NCBI RefSeq assembly: GCF_902150065.1 | Contig: NC_043981.1 | Location: forward strand, 10,920,001-10,984,000 | Length of the DNA stretch: 64,000 nucleotides | Direction of reading: 5' to 3' | DNA from: Myripristis murdjan | Taxonomy: Eukaryota; Chordata; Actinopteri; Holocentriformes; Holocentridae | Shown: positions 46,901-55,439 of the stretch, piece by piece | Layout: every line of letters starts with the position of its first letter | Numbering within the stretch: position 1 is the stretch's first letter | Notes under the pieces: model-generated | Seen by the model: the letters and a program-made list of their open reading frames with translations, nothing else | Database searches by the model: none | What the model was told of the DNA's origin: nothing | Made by a program: the position numbers and the translations under genes

Positions 46901-47315
46901 GTGTCTTCTTCCAGAGTTTGTACCCTTGGACCCTCGCTGTGCCTTGGTTCTGGACCAGGGCACATGTCGGGACTATAACATCCGCTGGTATTATGATAAG
47001 CAAGCCAACGCCTGTGCCCAGTTCTGGTATGGCGGCTGTAATGGAAACAAGAACCGCTTTGACACAGAGGAGGAGTGCAAGAGGACGTGTGTGCTTGCCA
47101 GATCAACCGGTACACTCTAATAAAAACATCACTCCTGTCATATTAATGCCACTCATGTCATTCGCACATAGTCTACCATCCAGCAACACGATTATTTTCT
47201 TTGATTTTTTTTTTCCAATCTCCTCAGCTGAAAAAAATGCCATAATAGTTTTATTGGTTGTGAATGTTGCTGGGTATTGACATTATCACATGTTTTCCCT
47301 TCTATAGGAGGCTGA
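23418..47315 (+). CDS. col28a1: Collagen type XXVIII alpha chain (vWA - triple helix - vWA - Kunitz), complete
   Basis: Secreted, basement-membrane-associated collagen. Coding exons: 23418-23568, 24703-25277, 27349-27369, 27464-27526, 28351-28404, 28518-28562, 28796-28822, 29296-29340, 29679-29723, 29877-29930, 31294-31362, 31475-31543, 31648-31716, 35067-35135, 36263-36331, 36772-36840, 36970-37038, 37129-37200, 37337-37405, 37565-37636, 37746-37814, 38116-38184, 38845-38913, 39294-39362, 39816-39884, 42090-42158, 42398-42466, 42566-42646, 43170-43205, 43299-43335, 43533-44090, 44634-44905, 45662-45905, 46915-47109, 47308-47315. They join in frame to about 1,229 residues. Residues 1-19 are a signal peptide. 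vWA1 (about 55-235) has MIDAS DSSES and YDG. The helix spans 262-792 (531 residues; human about 528). vWA2 (about 811-985) has DSSES and TDG. An Asn/Gly- and Ser-rich linker precedes a six-cysteine Kunitz domain (about 1170-1222). Fish have several col28 paralogues, so the suffix is unresolved. Reading through the last donor gives a stop at 47118-47120 instead. Confidence 0.93.
28255..28293. repeat. (AC)n microsatellite in collagen XXVIII intron
   Basis: About 19 AC units about 60 bp before the acceptor of the exon at 28351; intronic. Confidence 0.97.
31451..31474 (+). repeat. (CT)n tract serving as polypyrimidine tract
   Basis: About nine uninterrupted CT units run straight into GTAG, the acceptor of the exon at 31475. 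A microsatellite therefore forms the polypyrimidine tract of this splice site. Confidence 0.8.
32332..32509 (+). mobile_element. MITE family B, copy 2
   Basis: Starts TTTAAGGTGCACTATGTAAA and ends near GTTTTGAATCGTGCATATTTAA, a degenerate inverted copy of the start. It contains ACATGGAATAAATGTGTAAG, comparable to ACGTGGAATAAGCTTTAC in the copy at 56223. About 178 bp, non-coding. Confidence 0.55.
34549..34720 (+). mobile_element. MITE family B, copy 3
   Basis: The right end GCAATTTTGCATAGTGCACCTTTAA is a near-perfect inverted copy of the left end of copy 2 (23 of 25 positions). The left end is degenerate (GGCCCTGTAAATTTATCC). The internal GAAGTGAGAATCAG and ACGTGGGATATGC words match the copy at 56223. 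About 172 bp. Confidence 0.6.
36347..36680. mobile_element. hAT-like MITE in collagen XXVIII intron, copy 1
   Basis: Terminal inverted repeats CACTGCAAAAA and TTTGCAGTG bound a 334-bp A/T-rich non-coding unit with repeated ACAAGT and CACTTGTTTCCAG words. This end sequence is typical of fish hAT-type MITEs. The flanking 8-mers do not match, so the target duplication has decayed or the borders are slightly off. Confidence 0.65.
39489..39630. mobile_element. hAT-like MITE in collagen XXVIII intron, copy 2
   Basis: It shares the order CTGCAAAAA, CATCTAAACAAGTCAT, AAAATG and CACTTGTTTCCA with the copy at 36347 and ends AATAGCAGTG. About 142 bp, shorter by internal loss. Confidence 0.55.
40925..41045. 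repeat. (TA)n tracts bracketing a 59-bp copy of a downstream exon border
   Basis: (TA)n at 40925-40959 and a second TATA-rich tract at 41015-41044 flank bases 40960-41018. Those 59 bases equal 42458-42516 with a single difference. The source covers the last 9 bases of the exon at 42398-42466, its GTGAGT donor and 50 bases of intron in total. Confidence 0.93.
41751..41970 (+). mobile_element. hAT-like repeat with CAGTGGTTCCCAACC terminus
   Basis: CAGTGGTTCCCAACC followed by TGTCCTGCAGGTTTTTGCAC is the start of a very common fish repeat with a hAT-type terminus. The matching right terminus is not clear here, so the copy is incomplete or degenerate. Confidence 0.6.
44325..44537. mobile_element. 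MITE family A, copy 2
   Basis: Starts AGAGCTTTTTCACAGCAGCC, continues ACACAGGTGTTACTAATGGC and ends AAAATGCTTTGCAAAAGGTCT, the inverted partner of the start. About 213 bp, in the intron before the linker exon 44634-44905. Confidence 0.7.
45214..45365. mobile_element. MITE family A, copy 3 (strong foldback)
   Basis: Left arm AGACCTTTTTCACAGCA... and right arm ...TGCTGTGAAAGAGGTCT are inverted. The inner arms AGGTGTTACTAATGACATTA and TAATGTCACTGGTAACACCT also pair, so nearly the whole 152-bp unit is one hairpin. In the intron after the linker exon. Confidence 0.8.
45920..45984. repeat. Degenerate (CTATT)n repeat
   Basis: Units CTATT and CTAGT repeat about 13 times just after the donor of the exon ending at 45905. 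Confidence 0.85.
46030..46900. other. Collagen XXVIII intron before the Kunitz exon
   Basis: Contains a poly-T run (46195-46214) and non-repetitive DNA without recognisable coding potential. ORFs at 46403-46719 on both strands show no family features. Confidence 0.5.
47119..47124 (+). promoter_or_regulatory. AATAAA overlapping an alternative stop of collagen XXVIII
   Basis: If the donor at 47110 is not used, the frame stops at TAA 47118-47120, whose last two bases begin an AATAAA. Could mark a short alternative 3' end; otherwise intronic chance. Confidence 0.3.
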
Positions 47316-48279
47316 GGGAAGGCATCTGCCGTGCATCTGCTGTAGATCTCATTTCAAGGAGGGGGCAGCTAATACTGGCAGTTTTTCATTGGGTTATGTA
47401 AAATTCTTTGCATAATTCCCAGGCATATACACTGATGCACCATGTCAGGATCTGCATTCAGAAGATAAACCACTGAATCTCAGTTCTATCTCAGGACACC
47501 ACCCCAAAACGCACATACAGTACCCAACCGTCCCCTCCTATAGCACTTATTGTACTCATATATTGTCATTGTCCTGTTTTAATTGCAGTAACAGAAAATT
47601 TAGCTTTGAAAGATAGATACCTCTAATGTGTGTGTTACTTTTACACACTACAAACTAGATCAGCATCTAACCCAGAAGATATTCCACCACTCCCACTCAG
47701 GAATACAAATGAGCATTTGTACAACCTGTTTCCAGTTCCCCTGGGTTTTTCAAAAGCTGTGCGACATGGTAATCTGTGTGAAACTATTTTGGACTTACTT
47801 ACTTACAAGTATGTAAGTGCTGCAAAGATTGTGAAAAAGGTGTGTTGCTCAACATGTTCAGTAATATCTTTGTTGCACTGGTATCAATCAGTCAAGCAAT
47901 GTACCACAAAATCATATCAGTGGTTTAATCTGTTGAGGTCCTTTTTTTAAATATAATCACAAGAGCCAGTAACACACAGCAAAGATGATACCTTTCATCA
48001 AAGCTGTCACTTATATCAATAAAATATATTTTTGCTTATTTTTTGTTTAATCAAAATGACTGATGCTCTGTAACGTCAAGGAACAGTTTTGTGCGTATGA
48101 ATGTGTTTTGTTTTTTTTTCTTCAGACTTCATGAATGAAAATGTGATGTTTTGTGTTTTATGACGCCTCATTTATTTTATTTTATTTTTTTAACCACTAA
48201 CACTTGAAACTGTGTAAAGCTCAGCCTGTTTGTTCACACAATAATCTAATTATAATACAGAATATTGATGGACAGACTG

Positions 48280-48281
<2 letters not shown>

Positions 48282-48322
<41 letters not shown>
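48282..48322. repeat. (AC)n microsatellite in predicted collagen XXVIII 3' UTR
   Basis: About 20 AC units between the collagen stop and the predicted polyadenylation signal. Confidence 0.97.
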
Positions 48323-48325
<3 letters not shown>

Positions 48326-48333
48326 TGTATACT

Positions 48334-48347
48334 GCCCTCTACTGGGA
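48334..48347 (+). promoter_or_regulatory. CTCF-like motif
   Basis: GCCCTCTACTGGGA fits GCCMYCTSSTGGYR with two mismatches, between collagen XXVIII and klhl41 and in the same orientation as 2541 and 12531. Confidence 0.3.
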
Positions 48348-48484
48348 ACATTAGTGCCATGATGATGGCATTTGACACCATGGGGAAACATTTCTTTAGA
48401 TCACTATGTCATGTTACCCGCCTGTGCTGACTGTAAATCAGTGAGTCCTGTATGTTACATTGTCATTTGATGTCGAGCATTTTT

Positions 48485-48490
48485 AATAAA
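48485..48490 (+). promoter_or_regulatory. Polyadenylation signal of collagen XXVIII
   Basis: AATAAA about 1.17 kb after the spliced-form stop (47313-47315); the first good signal downstream of the last predicted exon. Confidence 0.55.
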
Positions 48491-48499
48491 TCTTCTCCA

Positions 48500-50070
48500 A
48501 ACTGACAACTGTATCTGTGCAAAATTATCATTTGTGATAAAATATGCAAAAATGAATTAATTACTATAAATGAGTACTACTGCATTTGTAATCTATGACT
48601 TCAGAAAAAAAAAAACATGATTTAAAATTCAATTAATTATTTTACTGCGACATTAGGGAAGTGGCACTGCTTTCTTGTGCTGGATCCACTCTTGCCTTGT
48701 GCTTAAATTACATGTTAGACACTCCTTGACAAGTGGCATAGTCTGATCTATCTTTAGTGCTGCCCACAGGAGAGCTGTTACCTAACTCTACACACTCCTC
48801 CTCAACTTTATCAGGCCACAGAAATAAGTAGGATCCTACTGATGCAGACACATCAGCAATAGCCCCCTTTAATTGTCCTTTTATACATTTTATGTTAAAA
48901 ACATTCACTTCTGTCAGCCTGTTAAGATCTTTTGTCTATGTATCTGAAAGGCATGGAGACATGTTTTGAGAGTTGAGACACCCTTATTTATTGAGAGTAG
49001 TGAAGTGTGTCTGAAGGCTTCATTTGAAACACATACACACACACACACATATAAGCAGCTGATCCTACTCTACTGACAATAAACCAAACTGAGAGCAAGA
49101 CAGCCAGTGCTGATTGGTGCACCGAGCTGTCTGTCTCCCTGCCTTTCACCTGTTTTACACGCAGCTGCTGCCCCGACCCACCCAAACTTTTGTGATCCAT
49201 TTTTAGCACACAGCTCCTTCACACTCCTCAATCTAACCAGTGCTGTGCCCACTGCCATGCACATTTAGTGACTTGTTTCATTATGAAGGGTGTTTACTAA
49301 AATTGGCTTAAATGGAAGACTTAAGAGAGGATAAGAGGAGAAAATAATATAAAACTTGATTAATCCGTGTGGGGAAACGTAACTTTCTTGTTGCAGCTGT
49401 AAAAATAATAAATTTCAGCACGGACAAATAAATCGAGTGTGAGTGCACAAATGGAATATAAAAAGCTATAAATAGAGCAGAATCAGTTTTGGGTTTATGT
49501 AAACAAGTCTTGCAGGCAAATGCAATTTCAAGCAATTGCAAGAGGACATTATGAGAAAGAAATGGACTATGGAATATTCATGGGTTTACTAAACAGTTGT
49601 TAATTACAGATGTTACCAATAGTCTCAACTGCTTGCCTCAATATGGATTCTTAATTTTGAAACATCTGACATATATTGAATGAATGAGTGAATGAATGAA
49701 TGAATGAATGAATGAATGGATGGATGGATGAATGAATGAATGAATGAAGAGCACCAACACCAGCTGAAGGGATATTATGTCCAAAGCTGATGGGACAGAC
49801 ATTCTTTCAGATATGACACTGATTGCTCTAAATACACCCCCAGTAATGCGATTGGCTTGAGCCATGCTATTCAATAGCTTTGACAGCATTGTCTCCACTG
49901 CTAGCCAGCCACATGACACTCTGGGAGCTGAATCATGGTGGCATATCCCCAGCTTAAACAGCCAGTTGCCTCTTTCAGTCTGTGACAGCAGCTGTTTGAG
50001 CCAAGACTTGTGCTCTGATTTGGCCCGGCCAGATTCCACCATAACCGAAGCAGGCAGGGGGGGTAGAGGG
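48500..50070. other. Intergenic DNA between collagen XXVIII and klhl41
   Basis: No gene recognised. A (TGAA)n tract lies at 49677-49748 and E-box CAGCTG at 49989-49994. ORFs on either strand (for example 49638-50042 minus) run through the tetranucleotide repeat and are not credible. Confidence 0.6.
49677..49748. repeat. (TGAA)n tetranucleotide repeat
   Basis: About 18 TGAA/TGGA units upstream of klhl41. Confidence 0.95.
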
Positions 50071-50082
50071 AGCTAATTTTAG
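49989..50082 (+). promoter_or_regulatory. klhl41 upstream muscle motifs: E-box and MEF2 site
   Basis: CTAATTTTAG (50073-50082) is an exact match to the MEF2 consensus YTA(W)4TAR, 157 bases before the klhl41 ATG. CAGCTG (49989-49994) is the E-box preferred by MyoD/myogenin. KLHL41 is a striated-muscle protein, so both fit its known expression. Function is inferred. Confidence 0.5.
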
Positions 50083-50238
50083 TGGGGGACAGGATTAAAT
50101 TGCAGAGCCTTCAGACCGGGAACCTTTTCTCTGCTCTGCCTTTTCCAGCCAGGACTGACTGCCAAGAGGACCTGTGGCCACTGTCTCCTTCCTCTTTCCG
50201 CAAACCCCCTTGTTCGCCTTTTCCCCTCCTGACACACA

Positions 50239-52801
50239 ATGGACCCTGATGCCATCAAGGAGGAGCTGCGCCTGTTCCAGAGCACCCTGCTCCAGGACGG
50301 GCTGAAAGAACTACTGAATGAAAACAAGTTTGTGGACTGTACCCTGAAGGTAGGCGACCGCAGCTTCCCCTGCCACCGGCTAATCATGGCTGCCTGCAGC
50401 CCTTACTTCAGGGAGATCTTCTTCACAGAGGACGGGAAGGAGGTGGAGGACACCAAGGAGGTGGTGCTGGACGATGTGAACCCCGCCATCCTGGATATGG
50501 TTGTCAAGTACCTGTACTCAGCCGAGATCGACCTGACTGATGACAACGTTCAGGACATATTTGCTGTGGCCAACCGATTCCAGATCCCCTCTGTCTTCAC
50601 TGTGTGTGTCAACTACCTTCAGAAGAAGCTGTCCCTGGGAAACTGCCTGGCCATCTTCAGGATGGGCCTGGTGCTCAACTGCCCCAGGCTGGCTGTGGCT
50701 GCACGAAACTACATCGCCGACCGCTTTGAGTTCCTCTACAAGGGAGACGAGTTCCTCCAGCTTGCTCCCCATGAACTGTTTGCCATCATTGGAGGAGACG
50801 CACTGAATGTAGAGAGAGAGGAGCTGGTGTTTGAGGCCGTCATGGGTTGGGTCCGCCACGAGAAGGAGAAGCGTGTCAAGGTCCTGAAAGATGCCTTCAA
50901 CTGCGTCCGCTTCCGCCTTCTGCCAGAGAAGTACTTCAATGAAAAAGTGGTGTCCGACGATCTCATCAAGGCTGACCCAGAGCTCCAGAAGAATATCCAG
51001 GTCATCAAAGATGCTTACAAGGGGAAACTTCCAGAGAAACCAAAGAAGAAGGAGGGGGAGGAGGGCGCAGACAACGAGGGAGAGGAACAAAGCCCTTTCC
51101 TCGGGTTCCTGAACGACAACCGCAGGCATGGCATGTACGTACGTGACCTCATCCTGATGATTAACGACACGGCGGCGGTGGCGTACGATGTCAATGAGAA
51201 CGAGTGCTTCCTGGCGGCCATGTCCGAGCAGGTGCCGCGTAACCATGTGAGCCTGTCGTCGCAGAAGAACCAGCTCTACATCATCGGAGGACTGTTTGTG
51301 GATGAGGAAAACAAGGATGTGCCCCTGCAGTGTTACTTCTATACAGTAAGCCAGTTATCACACACGACCACAGCTTTTAACATAAAACTGGACAAAATTC
51401 CTTACTTTATAACTCTTTTGACACCAAATGCTTCTTAAAGCTGTTCCCAATTTTGAATTACTACCTTCAAACTGTGGACAGAGTGGTTCCCAATCATTAG
51501 ACATGCACATTGTTGGTAAATATAATGGTGTTATCTCACTCTACTTTGCTTGCAAATTGTCCTTCATAGGAGGTATAATTCATTAAAGCTTCCTTTTTCG
51601 CCTTCATCCTAATGATTCGTGGCTTTAATGGAGATAAGGCCACACAGACATAGAATCATCTGAATTTTGATAATAGGTGTGGTTGGGTTCCTGAGAATAT
51701 ATTTTTCCTAATTCTCGCAAACAGCTGGCATGTTTCTCACATTGCTCATGTTGTCGAAACAGTGCTGATAAGCAACTCCAAGGAAAAAGGCCCTCAATAG
51801 TTAGATTTTACAGCATAATCAATATGTGAATGCTTTACAGTGCAATGGCTCATTCACGTCTTCACGGAAATAAAGACAGGGCGCTAATGGGTGCTAAGTG
51901 GGTGTTTCCTCTGCTCTCTGTTCTAATGTATTAGTCCGACATTTGTTTTTGTTTGTCCTCCTTGTAGTTGGATCCACTTACATCCAGCTGGGCAGCCCTG
52001 CCACCCATGCCTTCTCCAAGATGCCTCTTCAACATTGGGGAGAGCGAGAATTTGCTGTTCGCCGTCGCTGGAAAAGACCTCCAAACCAATGAGTCACTGG
52101 ACAGTGTCATGTGCTACGATACTGAGTCAGTGTTACCACTTTCTTTCTTTTTATCCTGTCTCGGGCACTCTATTTCTCACACTTGCCAGGTTTTCAGCTG
52201 ATAATCAGTTTGACAAATTTACAAATAACTGCCTTGAAAAGGAATATACCCGTTTAATATTTATTTCCTCATTTCCATGTGATCTCACCTAAGACGCTTA
52301 GATTGTTTTCTCACTCATTATGAAAGTGACTGTTTGATTACTTAGCTTCTTCAGATTCATCACAAATCTGATTTGGACCTCAGATGTGGGAAGTCACACA
52401 TCTACCAATGGAACATATACACATATCAAGATCTCAGGCAAGACGGCTGCAGCTCATTTAGTGCCAAATAATAAACACATATAATTAGTAACAAGAAATC
52501 TAATAAATAAATAAATAAATACATATATAAAAATAGTGAGAGAAAGGATGAGAGAGAGAGGCACAGTCTTGTGGTCCTGTGGGATTCAAGGGGACAGAGA
52601 TCATGGAGGTGTTACCAACTAATATTGAATTTTAGGTATCAGGAGATTTAAAGCTGACCAAAGTGTCACCCGTATCCCTTTCACAGGAGGATGAAGTGGA
52701 CCGAGACCAAAAAACTTCCTCTGAAGATCCACGGTCATGCTGTGGTCTCCCACAAAGGACTGGTCTACTGCATCGGAGGAAAGACAGATGACAAGTGAGT
52801 G

Positions 52802-52867
<66 letters not shown>

Positions 52868-55147
52868 TGTGTGGCTGACCATATGCTGTGAGCTGCAGCT
52901 GTTTGTGGTCTATCACTCTGCTAGATTTCTGGGCTGTGCTGCACAGCTTAGCAGCAACTTTTGTGATCCAAGCCTGCCTAATATATCACAATAATGGGGA
53001 ATTCGTATCTGCCAGCGTTCTCATCACTGCACGGGTGGTAATTGGTCTAAATTGCCACCTCAAATTACAGTGATTTGCATTGACTTGTCATGTTGCGTTT
53101 CCTGAATTTCACTTCCTTGATAATCTTGACAGACTGTTATTATCATCCCCCGCCCCACTGCAAAGTCTTTAACATGACATGCACTGTAATGACTGTAATA
53201 ATATATTTGCATTGCATACAGTAATGATAGAATGTGCCGTAAAAACATGAGCACTTTTCTTATCAGTAAAACTTAAGCCTTATTTTGTCATAATAATAAT
53301 GATTTATGGTGTCAACTAAGTGCAATTTTACATATAAAAAAATGTTTTCAGCTTTTTTTTTTTCTTCAGGGAAGCAGTTTATAAATCATATTTACAAAGC
53401 AAGATATTTCAAATGACCCAAACCACAAATGCTGGACTATCATCTGTGTCTAAATGCACTTTGTAATTTGTTCCATCAATATAATTTTTCATGTGGGGAA
53501 AAAGCAGCTGCTTTTATAGCATTTGGATGGGACTCCAAACACAAATGTTTATTATATCTAAAGCAAGATACTAATTGCCACCCAGACTCCGCTTAAAGCT
53601 GCAGGAAAAGCAGCTATTTTTTTGAGGCAAATGATCCACACATTGTGGCCCACATCAGACCCTCATCAGTCCTCCAATGTTAAATATATTTTGACATTAA
53701 AAACCCATGGATCGCATTCTTCTTCTCTTCTCCACAGCAAAGCCCTCAACAAGATGTTTGCGTACAACCACAAGCAGTCGGAGTGGAGGGAGCTGGCGGC
53801 CATGAAGACAGCCAGGGCCATGTTCGGGGCAGTCGTGCACAAAGGCAAGATTGTGGTGGCCGGCGGAGTCAACGAGGAGGGGCTCACCGCCACGTCTGAG
53901 GCCTACGACTTTGCAACAAACAAGTATGAACCCGATTTATCCTCGTTTTACCCTTCCGCTGGAGGATTTGTGTGTTGCGTAAGATTTCTAAAGGCTCGCG
54001 TTAAGTAAAATGATCCATCCTCCCTTAGGACTGGCTACATTTTGTGGCCAAACAGCCACAGCATTCAGCTTGTTTTTTTGATCTGAGCATCATTAGTGTG
54101 GGCAGAGGAGCTACTCAGCACCAAAACCAATTTGTTTATTTGTACAGAGGCTCAATCATTTTCACTGTTGGCTTGGAAACACTTAATGCTTTCAGGCTGA
54201 CCCTCCAAAATTTGGCTGCACTGGAATACTAAAAGGACCGCATCCACCTGGTGTTTTGCTGTATCCCCTAATGCTGTGGTGGTGAATCTCCTCAGGTGGG
54301 AGCCCTTCACGGAGTTTCCCCAGGAGAGGAGCTCCGTGAACCTGGTGAGCAGCGGGGGCTTCCTGTACGCCGTGGGTGGTTTCGCGATCGTCCAGATGGA
54401 GAACAAAGAGGTGGCTCCGTCAGAGGTCACGGACGTCTGGCAGTAAGTCTTGTGAAGTTACTGGACTGAGAGACCGGAAACAACTTTTCTCAAGCTGCTG
54501 ACATTTCCCTGTTTTCACACGTTCACATTTTGCTCATTCGGCTCGCTAAGATGTGAAAGAGCCACGCTGATTCTTGAAGAGTGTTGCATGTTTCCTTAAG
54601 AGGCTTACGTACGTCTTAAGAGGCTTATTTGTCATAAATTTATGTAATACACAAGATTCTTTTGGTTGTTGCTGTTGTTTTGTGACATCTTGGATGCTAA
54701 ACGGTCATAGCTGCGGTGTGTTTTCACCACACACACACACACCACTCAGAGACTTCACTTCCCAAAAGAGTGTGTCCAGTGGTGTTTTTTTTTTTTTTTT
54801 TTTTTTTTTCTTAATTTCTAATTGATGAAGTTCCAATCAACAATATAAACTAGGGCTGGGTGAGATATGACTATTATATTGGCATTGTGATATGAAACTA
54901 GACATAATCTGGTATTTTGTATATTATGATATGACATCAGTGTTTTCCTGGTATTAAAGGCTGCTAAGGATGACATTTTCTTAACTTATTCTTTTTTTCT
55001 CTGTTTTCTCCCCTCTCTCCTCTTCCTCACATTAGGTACGAGGACGACAAAAAGCAGTGGAGCGGCATGCTGAGGGAGATGCGTTACGCCGCCGGCGCTT
55101 CCTGCGTGTCCATTCGCCTCAACGCTGCCAGGATGCCCAAGCTGTAG
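50239..55147 (+). CDS. klhl41: Kelch-like protein 41 (BTB-BACK-Kelch), complete, 6 exons
   Basis: Muscle-specific Kelch protein, a CUL3 adaptor that stabilises sarcomeric proteins such as nebulin; human mutations cause nemaline myopathy. Exons 50239-51345, 51968-52125, 52687-52794, 53738-53923, 54296-54442 and 55036-55147 join in frame to 605 residues (human 606). The BTB domain covers about 24-130 ([20 protein letters not shown]), BACK about 135-237, then an acidic Lys/Glu linker near 270-285, and Kelch repeats from about 345 to 600 ([24 protein letters not shown]). The C-terminus [10 protein letters not shown] resembles the family end. The donor of exon 2 is GTCAGT, slightly unusual, but the frame and the CYDTERMKW junction fit. 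Teleosts carry klhl41a and klhl41b; I cannot say which this is. It could be mistaken for klhl40, but KLHL41 matches better by length and N-terminus. Confidence 0.96.
52803..52873. repeat. (TG)n microsatellite at klhl41 intron 3 donor
   Basis: About 34 TG units start eight bases after the GT of the donor at 52795; intronic. Confidence 0.97.
54853..54950. repeat. Interspersed repeat with AGGGCTGGGTGAGATATG start
   Basis: Third member of the GGGCTGGG(C/A)GATAT-type group (others at 9030 and 17187). Short, A/T-rich, in klhl41 intron 5. Confidence 0.45.
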
Positions 55148-55416
55148 ACAGAACCGCTTTCATAGTCTTTCTTAATTTCCCAGGACACCGTATGTCACGC
55201 CCTCCTCCCCTGAGATGTCCTCGAGTCATCTCAACCTTTGGACTCGATTTTATGTGTGTTGAGTTGATCGTTGACATTATCATTATTTTTTTTTTTTTTC
55301 TCAGGCAATTTTTATCTGTACTATAATATAAACACTTGGTTCTGCTGCCTCTGTAAGGATTGTACCCCCCACTACAGTATTAAAAAAATGCATTATTTCT
55401 AGCTCTTCTTTTGTAA

Positions 55417-55422
55417 AATAAA
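55417..55422 (+). promoter_or_regulatory. Polyadenylation signal of klhl41
   Basis: AATAAA 270 bases after the klhl41 stop, giving a compact 3' UTR. Confidence 0.7.
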
Positions 55423-55439
55423 CATTTGTAAACTTCCTC

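Noticed and set aside
49638-50042. 134-codon minus-strand ORF upstream of klhl41
   Set aside because: Much of it translates the (TGAA)n repeat (HSFIHSFIH).
50518-51246. 242-codon minus-strand ORF
   Set aside because: Antisense shadow of klhl41 exon 1.
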